A stretch of 64,000 nucleotides of DNA from Simmondsia chinensis (GCA_018398585.1 JAGTTD010000019.1:2021702-2085701), one strand, 5' to 3'; counted from the first letter of the stretch, positions 37,577-49,281 are shown. Made by a program: numbers and translations. The notes: generated by a model from the letters alone, not told the origin.

Positions 37577-40500
37577 TGTATGAGAGGAGACCGGTCACCG
37601 GAAGGCCGTCGGGGACGGACGGTTCTGATTACTCCTACCGCATGGTCGTCGATTCCAGTATGCGAACTCAATCCTTTTAATTCTTTATTATGCTTCTCAT
37701 TTTCAGGTTATATACTGTTGAGATTGCAATTTATGCGCTTAATTCTGAAATTTGTCAAATATAGTCCTTAATTATCAGTTTTTGTGAAGTGAATCTACTG
37801 TTGTAATTTCGCCCTAATTTTCCGAATAAGTAGTCAAATGATGCGAAGTAATTGAGATTTAAAGGAAAATTTCAGAAATTATAGAGAAATTGCAGAAATT
37901 GAATGTAGAAGACAATAAGAACAGTGCGAGCAAACAGTTCATTCATTAGTGTTCGATTACGTGATTAAGTAGCTGTATTTTATCCATCAGCATGAGATTT
38001 GACCATTTATCACTCAAATAACCTGCTATTTTAATATATACAATTGAGCAACTTGAGTTTTAAATATTTTATTACTTAGGTACCTTGAAGTTCTAAAATT
38101 TTATCAATCGGATATCTTTTTTGTCGAAATTCGATAGATTTTCGTTGGAAAATGCTAAAATTCAAGACGATCTCGACAAGATTGGATAACTTTTTGTTGA
38201 AAAATATAAAAATGACATGATTGTGGAAATATTAGATAGTTTACATCACATTCAACGGATATTTTATCATAATTTGATAAATTTTTGATGAGAACATTGA
38301 CATGACTTATGTATATTATTGTAAAGGTTAAAATTGGTCGGATTCTACAAAAATTTATCAAATTCTGACATAGAATACCTAGATGATAAAAATATTCAAA
38401 CCTTAGGGTACCACATTGTATATATTTAAATGTTAGAGTACCTAAGTGATAAATACCTTAAACTTCAGCGTACAACAACAACAACAACAACAACAACAAA
38501 ACCCAGTGCCTACAAGGGCTCCGGCAAAAGCAGGGCCCGGGGGGGGGGGGGGGGGGGAGATGTACGCAGCCTTCCCCTTTAGGGGGTTACCCTAAAGAGA
38601 GGCTGTTTCCGAAGACCCCCAACCTGAGAGGCTGGTCCGCAGCATAGAGCATAGAGCGCACCTAAGTGAAAATTTTCCTATACATAAAATTGGGTATAGA
38701 TAGCAATTTATCCAAATAGTTGCGAAATCACTAAAATACTGATGTAGATAAGCAATTACAATTTTTATGGAATCAAAATGGTTGTGCCAAATCACACTTC
38801 CACCATGCGTGTAATTGATTTTGAGCTCGTTAATGGTGGCCCCAAGGTTAGATTCGGGCATGTATCACAGAATCACGTGTACATCGTTTGATTAGTTTAA
38901 ATTACGCTATTAACCACAATACGCATGTATATGTGTTTTTGGTGTTGGTAAAGTGAAATGACATTGGAGTAGTGAATCTAATAGTTTGGGGTCATTTTGT
39001 CGAGAAGTTAAATTGTTTACTCTGATTTCGAGCATTTTTTAGGGTTTTGAATTATATTACCCCTCAATTTATTGCATAATGTAAATTTCTTGGGCTTTTA
39101 AGCATTTTTGATCATCTGTAATATAATGTGGGTTTTAACTTGAATTTCAAAAGGGTATACAAAAGTGGCCAAAGGGAAGTCCCGTCTTTCTCGTCTTCTC
39201 CTGATTCAGGTACTCCTCTTTTTCAAAGCATAATTTCTTGTATTTTATCAATTTTATGACATAACCAAGATAGTAATTATTTCATTTTAGGGATTGTATC
39301 TCAAAATAGTCTGATTGAAATATGCACACTCTGACGAGGGTTGGTCCCAAGATTTTGGGAGTTTAAGGCAAATTTGATTTGTACGCCTTGTTTTGGTACA
39401 AAGGTGTCTAGGCCAGCTTAAATGCATCTCAACTGAACGATTTTCTGTTATGACACAAACTAATGTGCGAGTCCTTTATATTATTTTTCTATGTATGTGA
39501 TTTATAGTGTATCATATATATGTTGTTATTTGTCTCATTATTAATGACAATATTTCGGAGGAAGCAAACATATAATATAACTATATTTCAAAAAGGGTTC
39601 CTTCACGAATTGGGGGCTCCAAGCAACTGCTTCCATTGCTTTGGAGTTTTGACTAGCCAAGCTGACATTGGTATTGACTGTCGTGTTTCTATTTGACCTT
39701 TAGAGTAGGTTTTCAGTGATTCTCTTCATGTTCTATATCTCTTGAGAAACACGTTGGTGGTTGTAACTTTGTAAGTGATTACTGTCAAATTGGTTTTTGG
39801 GGTATAGGTCAAGTGGAATCCAGTTCTGCTAGAATTGCGCTGTTGAAATATAGTTGTCGAGAATCTCCATAAAGATTTGTGGCTGTTGATGGAATAGTGT
39901 TTACATGGGAAGAATTAGGTGACCTTTGTATTTAAATCCGTGACTTGCTTTTATGGGCGTGGATCGAGTATGGTTATGATTTCATATGAATATGATTTCA
40001 AAGATTTTGCTGGTCTTGCAAACGCCAAATATTTGGCAGTCCTGCTGCAAAAGATTCCCAGATGTTTGGCTTGGAGTTCCTTGAGATCATATCATACGAA
40101 CATTTTCAGATATTTTTTTGCTGCCTTGAATTGGTGGATTTCGAGTATCGTGTTTAATATCAGGCGATAGTTGTTTGCTTTCTGTTTTATTTATCGGTGT
40201 AACCCACTGTTTGAAACTTGTATCGAACTATGTATTATTTGTTGAGGCTCAATTCACATATCATCAGCCAGGGGCTGGTTTTTCTAGCAGGTGCTGGTGG
40301 AATAGTAACTGTCGTACAATGTTGAGTTCTTTTCTTTATACGATAGTAAGGAGGATACTACTTTTTCCTCAACAGGGCTGCCTTTTATTAGGTAGATGGG
40401 GGCGATAAGCTTCAAATTCTAGACCTTTAGCTTGAGTGTTGGGTAGCCTAACCACTATAGTAACTCAAATAGCTCTTACATTTTTGAGTTAGTGATGCAG

Positions 40501-42501
40501 TACAAGGCAAGCTTATATGAGACGATAATCTCAAGGTTGATGTAGAGCATGTCCAACATGTTGAGTTCATAATCCCGGTTAATTTTTCTGACAATCATCC
40601 TAAACTTTATTCAAGAGTCTTCATTGGACATCGCCAAAAGCTACTCCTCCTCAAGCCAAGATCACGGCCTATGATTCACTCTTTCATTCTCGCCTTCTAC
40701 AGAACTCGAGGATGAGTTTTTCGTAACTGGGGGAGAATGATGCAGTACAAGGATAAGACAAAATATTGGACTTGTAAAGATATCTTGATTAGAAGGAGTT
40801 TAAGTATATGTGTGACTTTTAAATTGTTTAAATATTAGTTTATCCTTTAGAATTTACTGAGTTTAAATTAGATTAAGACTATTTTGTATTATCTTTTATT
40901 TTAATTAGATTAGGATTATATTTTAAGAGTTTGATTATTTTTATTTCCTAGTTAGATTAGGATTATATTTCTTTATCTTTTCTGGTTCAGGGTTCTAACT
41001 TTATAAATAAGACCCTTATATACTTTATTGAGATATCTTTTGAATAAGTAAAAATCCAGAAATTGAGAGTTGAGCTTGATATCTTTTGTTTTTCCTTTTG
41101 TGCTACATCAGTTAGGCCTATGGGTGATGCAATGATGTCGTGTTTCGTAGATAGCATAGTATCGACTGGTTTTCTTTTCCCTGACATATATTCCCTTTTA
41201 CATTGCAGATCTTTGTTTTCTTGACCGGCTCTCTTTTAGCGGCAATACCAGTGTTTGTGGCCAATGGTCCTCATGCGCTTGCTGTTTCATCTGTGGTTCT
41301 ATATTTTGTTTCTCTTCTTATCGGAGAGTCAGGTTACTAGGCACACACTTTATGTCTCTCTTTCATACTTGTGCTTAGTTTGTTTAGTTTTGAGTATATA
41401 CTTTGCATTTCTGATTATCGACACTTGTATATGTTTAAGGCCGAAGGCACAGCAGAATAAGTTTCTTGAAGATGTACTTGATCTTGTCATCCGTGGCTAT
41501 GGTTCTCTCTATCACTTATATTGTAAAGAGCAACTTTGTTCTGCAGGTAAGATGTTATATTTTAGCTTGATATGATAATTGTAATTATGCTTTGATATAG
41601 GCTTGACGGTTCTAGTTTGCTTTTGTACTAAGATGAAGTTTAGAACCTTTTCAACCCCGTTTTCAAGTGATGCCTTTTGTTGAGTATGTTCATGACCTAA
41701 GTTAATACCGTTTCTTATTGGATTATCATATTTTAAGATATTTCTGATATACCTTGAATCCTTGTGTTTGCAATCTATTAATGAATATCCATTTAATTGT
41801 TAATTTTAGTACTCTTAGTTTGTAGCTTTTAAACACACCGCTGAAAAACCGGTACATAACCTTTGTTATTGCATTAAATAGCCTTTATTTGATGGAATTC
41901 ATGTTGTGAACTCACTTGATCAGATTTTCCGAGATGGGATCCTAAGCAGCTGGGAAAGGCGAAAACTACCCGTTCTCGAGGCTGCTCATGTTTTTTCTGG
42001 TAATTTCCGTTATTTCAATCCTTGGTCAATTGCGTAGCAAGTGCGGTTTTGAGCTGACTTGTTCTTCAGCTAAAAAGGCTTGGCTTCTTTTAAGCCCTAT
42101 GTGAGTCAATGCACAAGCTCGGCAGCTTGTTAGCTTAAATGAGCAAATCTTGATCTAGTAGCACGAATTTGTCTTAATGAGTCAAGTTCAAGCCTCAATA
42201 AGTTGAGCTCGAGCCTGTTTAAGAGTCGATCTTTAGCCTAAATGAGCATAATAAGGTAAGCTTGGCTCGATGCTTGCAGAGACACGTTCAAGTTTAATAA
42301 TCATAATCTGAACTCGAGTTTGAAGTCTCTAGGTTCACGAGCTCCAAGTCGAGCAAAATGTTGGGGACTTTGTCCTTGAACTGACGAGCTCAAACTCAGC
42401 TCATCTACAAAAATGTTGCAGGTGTACTAATGCAAGCGTTCGCAACAATTACCACGTTATCATTGATTGATAACATGTCCCTTCCAAAGCGATCATCCTG
42501 A
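37576..42501 (+). CDS. Jagunal-like membrane protein, 6 exons
   Basis: Exons: 37576-37657, 39154-39209, 41209-41332, 41440-41546, 41924-41999, 42422-42501; 525 nt, 174 aa, all phases consistent. The N terminus has GRPSGTDGSDYSYRMVVDSR, then YTKVAKGKSRL. Four hydrophobic segments follow, near residues 41-66, 69-87, 99-117 and 150-165. The GTDGSD...R...Y...K motif, four helices and the SSWERRK-like loop match animal Jagunal proteins (ER membrane proteins involved in ER organisation and secretory traffic). I recall an Arabidopsis 'jagunal-like' gene at At5g51510. Function in plants is inferred from the family only. Intron 2 carries a gypsy deletion derivative and intron 1 a SINE. Confidence 0.85.
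38470..38662 (-). mobile_element. SINE with non-5S head (copy N2)
   Basis: On the minus strand a head with GCTCTATGCTGCGGACCAG leads into CTCTCAGGTTGGGGGTCTTC and the shared body, ending CACTGGGTTTTG and (TTG)n. Contains an unusual run of 18 G (plus strand, about 38540-38557). The head resembles that of 61868-62071. It is in intron 1 of the jagunal-like gene. Confidence 0.75.
40493..41110 (+). mobile_element. Deletion derivative of a gypsy-type LTR retrotransposon
   Basis: The element starts TGATGCAGTACAAGG (40493) and ends GCTACATCA (41110), with the 5-bp target-site duplication GTTAG on each side (40488-40492, 41111-41115). A second TGATGCAGTACAAGG at 40738 begins the intact 373-bp 3' LTR, right after a CTGGGGGAGAA polypurine tract. 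Between them only ~230 bp of the pol 3' end remains. So most of the 5' LTR and the whole internal region except its 3' end were deleted. It is in intron 2 of the jagunal-like gene. Confidence 0.82.
42040..42420. repeat. GAGCTC/AAGCTCG-rich repeat filling intron 5 of the jagunal-like gene
   Basis: Words such as TGAGTCAAG, GAGCTCG and AAGCTTGGCTCG recur. The tract spans almost the whole last intron up to the acceptor at 42421. Confidence 0.5.
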
Positions 42502-44475
42502 CAAAATTAAATGGGTTGTAAGACGAAGCTGAGAAGAAATGTTTGTGTCGGGTTAATGTTCATTTTCTTGGAGTGAAGATGGAGAATGAGTGGTTTCTTC
42601 ACTGTCAATGCTTTTCGATCAACAAAAAGGCACTCTTGAGGTGGGTAAATTATTGATTTTAGAGACTTTTGAGAACGAAAATAACATTTGATTTAATCTT
42701 TCTTGGTGTCATGGTTGTTTTTGGTCGTACGAGAAGAGGTTAAATGTATAAGCCTAGTGGGTTACTCGATTTCATCTTAAAAACTTAAACCGAAGATGGG
42801 ACAGACTGAAACTTCGTTGGTCCCATCCTAGACCAGTTCTGAACCAGAGCGGATAAGTTTAGGCCGGTTTCTAGACATTTTCTAATCATTTTGTATGCTT
42901 TTGGGGATGGTGGAATATGTGGATTATTTGCTAATTTAAATCGGTCGATGGTTATGTATAATTTGTTCCGTTTTTGCTTTTTTGGGTTGAGGGTCCTTGG
43001 AAATAGCTTTCTTTCAAGGTACCATTCTGTAAGGATAAAGCTGCATACATTTTTCCTTTCCCAAATCTTGCTGCGATGGAAGCCTTTTTAGGCATTGTGT
43101 TTATTGTTGTTAAGGGTTATGTAACTTGACCATCTTTGATCCAATTATTGGTTTTTTGGGTCTTAGTCCGAACCAGATGGAAGACTGGTTTGGTCCAAAT
43201 GATGATTGGATTAATGGATAGTCGGTCTAATCAGTCCTTGATCAAAAGTGCCGATCTGATTTGGTATACCTATCGGGACTGGTTAATGTTCATGCAATGG
43301 AATTGTGATGTAAAAGTAGAGGTATAAATGGGCCGAGTCCTCGTTAAACTTGCAAGGCTTCTCATTCTGTTCACCAGCATTTTCTCTACTTTTAAGTAAG
43401 CATATAGATTTTGAATCTTTGGGCTCGATGTGGTTCATCAAGAGCTCGAACGAAGCTTTGCTCTATTGAGCAGAACCCAACTCAACAAGTTTTAAGTCGA
43501 TCTACGCTCATTCGAAGCTTGAGTTGCTCTTGTTTATGCTCCTTTAGGATTGAGCTTTGCTCATTGTGGCTCGAACCTTAGAGCTCATAATTTGTCTAAA
43601 GATTGGTGCGTCATTGTATTTAATTTTTTGTTTTTAGCGTTTGAGAAACAAAAATTTAGGTTTTGAAATGATTTTGTTTTTAGTTTTTTTTTTTCAAGTT
43701 TGAGTGGCAGATTGAATATGGAAAACGAAAAATGAGAAGTTCTTTTTGTTAAAAAGCAGCTTTTAGATTTTTAAAAATCCAAAACTACAAGCAGAAAAAG
43801 ATACCAATTATGCCTTTAGCGAAACATGCCTCTTTGACCCAACTGGAGCTTAAAATGAGCCATAACTTTTGACCTAAATATTTAGCGAGTTAGTTTCATA
43901 ATTGAGCCTTGTTCGGATTTGTATGTAGTCTCGTAAGTAAACTCAGGCCGAATAGAATGTGAGAGATGGAGGATATCTGAATCGAAATCTATATATAAAT
44001 CCAAATAAGATTATATTTCGAAACTTATAGACATTAAGTGTAGTTGTTAATTGGACTTATACTTTATCTCTTCTTTTCCAAGCGTATACTCTGTAATGTA
44101 GTGAATTAGATGAAAATAATACATGAAAATTGATGGAAAGATTACGAATTTGAAACCATTTTGGTATAGTATAACTAAGAGTAATTTGAAAAATAACACT
44201 AATTTAAACATATTCATAAAATGGCATATTTCAATACTATTATTTATGCATAGCAAAATGGAAAATTGCAAAACAATGGTATCTAAAAAGGAAAATTCCC
44301 AAATTTAATTTTATCTATTCAACATGAACAATAATAATTAACCAACATACATTTTTTTTTATTAAAAAAAAATTCATTAAAAGAGAAATAATTTATAAAG
44401 AGTTAAGAATAAGATGTCCTCAAAACACTACAAAGGAACAAATAAAAACCCAACTAATAACACAAAATCCTTCCA
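42502..44475. other. Intergenic: SINE, GAGCTC-rich tract and duplicated PME 3' flank
   Basis: The first part is 3' UTR and flank of the jagunal-like gene. A SINE body lies at 42988-43112 and a GAGCTC-rich tract at 43330-43600. From about 44170 the sequence (AACACTAATTTAAA, GGCATATTTCA, ATTCAACATGAACAATAAT) is matched at 53300-53480 beside the second PME copy, marking the end of the tandem duplication unit. Confidence 0.65.
42988..43112 (+). mobile_element. SINE body (copy N3, diverged)
   Basis: GGGTTGAGGGTCCTTGGAAA, AGCTGCATACAT and GGCATTGTGTTTATTGTTGT are the diverged landmarks of the shared body and (TTG)n tail. It has no 5S head. Confidence 0.65.
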
Positions 44476-44830
44476 CTGATCGCCTTCTTTGCATCCGCGG
44501 CCTTGCGGTGCTCTTCCCTATAAAAGATCCCGTTAGAATGGACTGGATCGGGTTGAGGTCTCCGCTTGGATTTGATTGGTATCTTTTTTTCCTTCTTAGT
44601 CTTGAGATTGTTTGCACATTCGTGTATTTGGGTGTTTTTCAGGCATTTTGTTGGTGTTTTTGGGTGTTATGGGTGTTTTGGTTTGGGATGTTTGGATGTT
44701 TTTTCGTGTTTGTGTGTCGGGATCGTTTGTTGCTTTGAATCTCTTGACCGGAGTGTAAATTGTACCTTTCTTCCTTTTTAATAAAATTCCACAATGGGTC
44801 AATTATCAAAAAAAAAAAAAAAACACACAC
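44476..44830 (+). mobile_element. 5'-truncated LINE insertion with 16-bp TSD
   Basis: Sequence ending TCAATTATC plus poly(A) and a short (CA)n is bounded by an exact 16-bp duplication ACACAAAATCCTTCCA (44460-44475 and 44831-44846). Such long duplications and the poly(A) are typical of LINE target-primed insertion. It lies in the 3' flank of the intact PME gene. Confidence 0.88.
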
Positions 44831-45033
44831 ACACAAAATCCTTCCATTCCTCTGCAAATCAGCTAAGGTTATATCAGTGAAACCTCCGGAGCTCTTGGCC
44901 CACGAAGCTCCTAAAAATGCCATCTTTTCCCACAAGAAATTAACCGAACATCCAGAGATATGCTTTTAAAATAAATGTATATTTGTGCTAATTAATTGAA
45001 ACATATTATTAGATCTCGATTGAAAATGACACT

Positions 45034-48000
45034 TTATTCTTCGATAAAATTGGTGACGGAGAATTGAGCTGCTTCAGATGGGCCTTTAATAACCCTATAT
45101 CCGGCCCATTTAACACGCCCAGCTGTAGAAGAGCCCGGCCCAGTATTCATATACTCGGCATAATACAAAGTGTTCAACGCAAAGTCCCCGTCCCACTCTA
45201 ACCAACCCGCTGCATTTATAAGGCTATCGAGATAAGTTCTCATCACAATAGTCCTCGAGTATTGCTGCCACGGTCTCCCCAAATACGTCGGAATTGAGTC
45301 GAGTACAGGTTCGAGATCAGACGCGGCCGTGATCCGGGAATCGTGGATCATGAAGCCCGTGCTCTGGTTCAAGTTCGTTTTGCCTTGCGCTGTGATAGTG
45401 TTCTTTTGGAAGGACAGGGGCTTCCTTGCATAGATCTTGCAACTTTGAAAGATAGCTGCTGCATTGCCGAAGATGAAGTCGATTGTGCCATAAATGGAGC
45501 AATTCTTATAGAATTGGCGTAGGGAGTGGGCGTAGAGCGTGTCTTGATAACCTTCGAGACTGCATTGGTAGAATACCGAGAAGTCGGCCCCAGATCGGAG
45601 TGCGACTGCTTGGTAGTTTTGAGGGCCTGCTGTGTTGCGAATTGTGATCCCTCGTGCCATAAATCCTTGCCCCGTTACGGCTGCAAAATCAAACTCATTT
45701 TAGTACTTGACCTTTTGTAGTGTGGGTTTATATTTAATCGGAGTATATAATTTAAGTGTATACGATTTTATACTATGTTAAAGCGGGGATATTACACTTG
45801 CCCGCTTTATATCTTGTGCTCAAATTATGTTAATATTGAAAGTGGGAGCTATTAGGATTCCAACTCGTGACCTATTCGTTACAAGGCTCTAATACCATGT
45901 TATAGAACCAACTATACCAAAAACTTAATCTGATGGGTGGAGGTCCAAGAATGATTCTATACTCTAACAAGTAAAAAAGGAGATATGTCTCTAGAAAGCA
46001 GTGTGAAGAAACTGACCAAACTCTTGGGGAAACAAAAATTGGGAAGTCGGTAAGAAGGAACGACAATGCCAAAAATGTTGGTAAGCTTTCTGATGCGAAG
46101 CGTAGGTAGGAGTTCGGGAAAAGGCTTGGTTTAGCTTATGATATGAATGAATCGAATATGAATGAGCTTTATGAAAGGATGGAGCAGGGCTTTATTTTGG
46201 TCAGTTCCCCTATCAATATCTCTCAAAGTCTGCCACGGTTCGATCACTTCCCCCTACACCGACCCCGTCTCACCCATTGCTAATATAGCCATATAGTGCC
46301 TTTTTACATGTTTGTCATTTGCCCTGCTTCCCTGTTTTCTTGGGTATCTACTGTTTTGTGTTTCTATTTCCATATTTGATTTGGATTCTTTTAGGCCTCA
46401 TTTGTTCGAGTCGCCTGTTTTATATTACGACTTTGTCGTTAATTATCGAAGAAACAAACAAGTAAAAGAAAGAGATACATACTAAGAGTGGCAGATGTGA
46501 AAGTGGAGTACCCTCCACCAACACTTCTATTCCCAGTTATGATTGTATTTTGAGTTCCATCTCCAACTAACATTATATTTTGCATCCCCATTTCTACATA
46601 TTCTTCATAAACTCCTTTCTTTACATGTATTATGTACCGCTCATTTCCTGTCCTGTTTGATGCTCCTGTCTCCAAAGCTTCTTTTATGGTCTTAAAATGA
46701 CCCGACCCATCTCGGGCGACTACTATGTCTGCTGTTACTGTTGTCGCCACCGCTTGCAGGAGTTCTCGGTCATGGGTTGAAACCCACTTCGGAAACTCTG
46801 TTTCGTTGTGTGGGTCTTCGTTATCTTTTGTTGCCTTAGAGTGTGAAAGCATTTGTTAGCGTTTGAGAAACCAAAAAAGGAAAACGAAACGTAAGAAATA
46901 GAAGCAAAAAGTAAAAATATGTGAGCAGAAAGTCGTGAAAGTAGCAAACTGAGAGGGGCAAATGCACTAGCATTGCCAAGTCTTTTACCTAGCTAAGTAC
47001 TCTCAAATCTCAGGTTGGGGATCCTCGGAAACAGCATCTCGTAAGGGTAACATCCTGAAGAAATACGGCTGCGTACATCTCACCCCTTCCAATCCCTGCT
47101 TATGCGGGACCCCTTGAGGCACTGGGTTTGTTGTTGTTATTGTACTCTCATACTCAAAAGCCTCTTCCAATTCAAATAATTCTAAAGCTGTGTCGCCAAA
47201 AGCCTCTAAACTTCAATCTAAACAGTTTTAAGGGGTGTCATTTAATCTTACAGGTCATAGGAGAGAGAAATAAGAAATCCAAGTTCTTTACATTATTTTA
47301 TAGAGTATATAATATTGTATCTTTTCTTATATTATTGCGGAGTCTTTCCCTCCTCCTCAAAACCTTTCAAACCTCAAATCTTGCACTTATAAAGCCTCAA
47401 GTAAAAATTAATAGGAACATAGGAACATACCCAGTGTCTCAAGGGCTCCCGCCTACGCAGGGTCTGGGGGGCGGATGTACGCAGCCTTCTCCCTTCAGGG
47501 TGTTAACCTGAAGAGAGGTTGTTTCCCAATGCCCCCAACCTGGGGGTGAGGACTTCCCAGGAGGTCACCCATCCTGGTACTACTTTTGGCCAAGCACGTT
47601 TAACTTCGAAGTTCTAATGGGATCCGATGACGGCGTATTGGTGCCCTCTTTGGTCTCAAGTAACAATTAAAAAATAGTAAAAAAGAAAAAGGTAAAGAAG
47701 TAAACGTGTATTTGATCAAATTAAATACATAAAAATCATATGAATTATATTTTTAAAAATAAAACATCCACCATTCATTACACGAGATAACACTAGTATA
47801 ATTGTTTGGTTTTAAATAGAACCCACTTTCAATATTGATATGACTTTAGCATTAAGATATGTAGTATAACTGTACATTATGCATATTCCAAGCCAAATAA
47901 GCATTAACATATAGAAAGTATAACTATACAGTATAATTGTTTATATTCCCGATTGCTCTATTTTCTGTGGTTTTGTTCCCCGTCCTTGCACGGGTTGACT

Positions 48001-49281
48001 CAAGGCTCGTTTTTTTGAGCTGTCTGTTTTGTATCACGACTTTGTCGCTAATTATCCAAAAAAAAAAAAAAAAAACCTAATACCTTAGGGCATGTTTGGT
48101 ATCCTTTCTATTTTAATTTATTTATTTTTAAAATAACCAAAAACTAAATCTTTTGGATAGTTGGATACTTAACGTAGCATTAGAGTATTCTTTGATTAAG
48201 AGGTCTCAAGTTAGATTCACAGTAGTCTTAATCTTTGTATGAAATATGATTTCAACATGGAATACAACTGTTTGCAGGTTATGCATTATTCATGCTTCAA
48301 ATCCAATAAAATTTCACATAAGAACATACATTAGTTCATAAGGCTCTTAAAAATTAGCGAGTTTTCTCGCTAAATTATCCAAAAAAATTAAAAATTGCCG
48401 TTTTGCATAATACCTTTTAGGGTTATTTAATACAAAGATCTCTATACTTTACACATTGTGTCAATTCAGTCCCTTTATAATTCATATTGTTTCAATTTGG
48501 TTCTTGGAGTAAAATTTATGTTAAGTTGTTAATAAAATTTATAGTGGTTCCACCATGGGTTCGATTAAATTGATTGAACGACTGGATTTGTAATGGATTA
48601 TTTGCATCTCACGTGATTGTACCGTTAAAATTTACGTTAATAACTTAACTTGAATTTGATTTAAACTCGAAATTGACCCAATTTTTTTTTGATAATTTAA
48701 ATTATAGAAGGACTAAATTGATATAACTAAACGTAATTAATTGGACGACGTACCTCAATCATGGCCAAACTATTGCTAATAAGCATGGACACATTATTGT
48801 TGTCCATCAGGGGCCAAACCGAGCCATTTGTCACATTAAGCTCATCGAACCCAACCTTGCATGTCTCTATATCAGTTAGAGCTGCGCTGAGCCAGGTCCG
48901 ACGATCCAATTCAGTACAATCATGAGTCAGAGTTCTGTTCAAATGCAGGATAGCGCTGTCATAGTGACTCACACAATCACTCCATGCAACCTTTTCAATA
49001 TCACTGTTGCACTTAGGACCAAGCCTCTTATGGACCGCATGGGCAGCCATGGCTTGACCCATGGCCACTTGGGTCGCCATCTCTCGAAAGAGGAGCTTGT
49101 GTTTTGGTGTTGGAAACCGGACCATGAAGTGCTTACATGGGTTAGGATTTGGGGTTTGGTTGCACCACCAATTTATGTCATGGAATAACGTAGCGTTACT
49201 GCCTGCATCAATATATGGCGAGACGAACAGGAAAAAGAATAACATAAAGAAAAAACAAAAAGGAATCAAAAGTGTAGCCAT
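45034..49281 (-). CDS. Type I pectin methylesterase (PMEI pro-region plus PME), 3 exons
   Basis: It removes methyl esters from cell-wall homogalacturonan. Exons on the minus strand: 49281-48754, 46834-46483, 45680-45034; 1527 nt, 508 aa. Residues 1-26 are a hydrophobic signal peptide. Residues ~30-175 are a PMEI domain with the usual cysteines (WWCNQTPNPNPC, SDCVSHYDSAI, DIETCKVGF). Residues ~195-505 are the PME domain. The catalytic set is complete and correctly spaced: Gln317 (QAVALRSG), Gln339 and Asp340 (GYQDTLY), Asp361 (GTIDFIFGNA) and Arg429 with Trp431 (YLGRPWQQYS). The linker has DRELL rather than the common RRLL or RKLL processing site. The second exon starts after AAG at 46835, because an upstream in-frame stop excludes a longer exon. 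A degenerate tandem copy lies at 53888-56723. Its Arabidopsis counterparts are probably At5g51490/51500. Confidence 0.95.
45770..45970 (-). repeat. Interspersed repeat with TGGTATTAGAGCC core (copy 5)
   Basis: On the minus strand: TGTTAGAGTATAGAATCA, ACATGGTATTAGAGCC, GAGTTGGAATCC, CTCCCACTTTCAATATTAA, then GAGCACAAGATA. This is the best-preserved copy apart from 15574-15840. It is in PME intron 2. Confidence 0.6.
45977..46456 (+). mobile_element. 5'-truncated LINE insertion in PME intron 2
   Basis: Ends ACTTTGTCGTTAATTATCGAAG. An 11-bp duplication AACAAGTAAAA flanks it (45966-45976 and 46457-46467). It is antisense to the PME gene and stops about 15 bp before the exon 2 donor. The 3' terminus matches the LINE ends at 48077, 53884 and 61666. 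Confidence 0.78.
47006..47141 (+). mobile_element. SINE body (copy N4) in PME intron 1
   Basis: Starts AATCTCAGGTTGGGG, ends CACTGGGTTTGTTGTTG. A 9-bp duplication GTACTCTCA flanks it (46997-47005 and 47142-47150), so this copy starts exactly where the 5S head joins in other copies. Confidence 0.85.
47412..47654 (-). mobile_element. SINE with 5S rRNA-derived head (copy S4)
   Basis: Full-length minus-strand copy: a head with GGATCCCATTAGAACTTCGA and GGGTGACCTCCTGGGAAG, then the shared body, tail CACTGGGTATGTTCC repeated once. Flanking 16-mers differ by one base (47396-47411 CTCAAGTAAAAATTAA, 47655-47670 CTCAAGTAACAATTAA). It is in PME intron 1. Confidence 0.92.
47955..48077 (+). mobile_element. 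LINE 3' end in PME intron 1
   Basis: Ends CACGACTTTGTCGCTAATTA then TCC and a long poly(A). The same position in the duplicated gene (about 55858-55880) also has a TAATTATTG plus poly(A) remnant, so this insertion may predate the duplication. Left boundary uncertain. Confidence 0.6.
48420..48735. repeat. MITE-like element with AATTTAGTC/GACTAAATT words
   Basis: Begins GGGTTATTTAATAC and ends GGACTAAATTGATATAAC, with inverted internal words. It resembles 25790-26130 and 56918-57303. It lies in PME intron 1 next to the exon 1 donor. Confidence 0.5.

Noticed and set aside
38540..38557. G-run as a quadruplex-forming regulatory site
   Set aside because: It is a single homopolymer inside a SINE, where other copies have 5-9 G; slippage is the simpler explanation.
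45317..45720. Extra frames within the PME exon 3 region
   Set aside because: Out-of-frame or antisense shadows of the catalytic PME exon.
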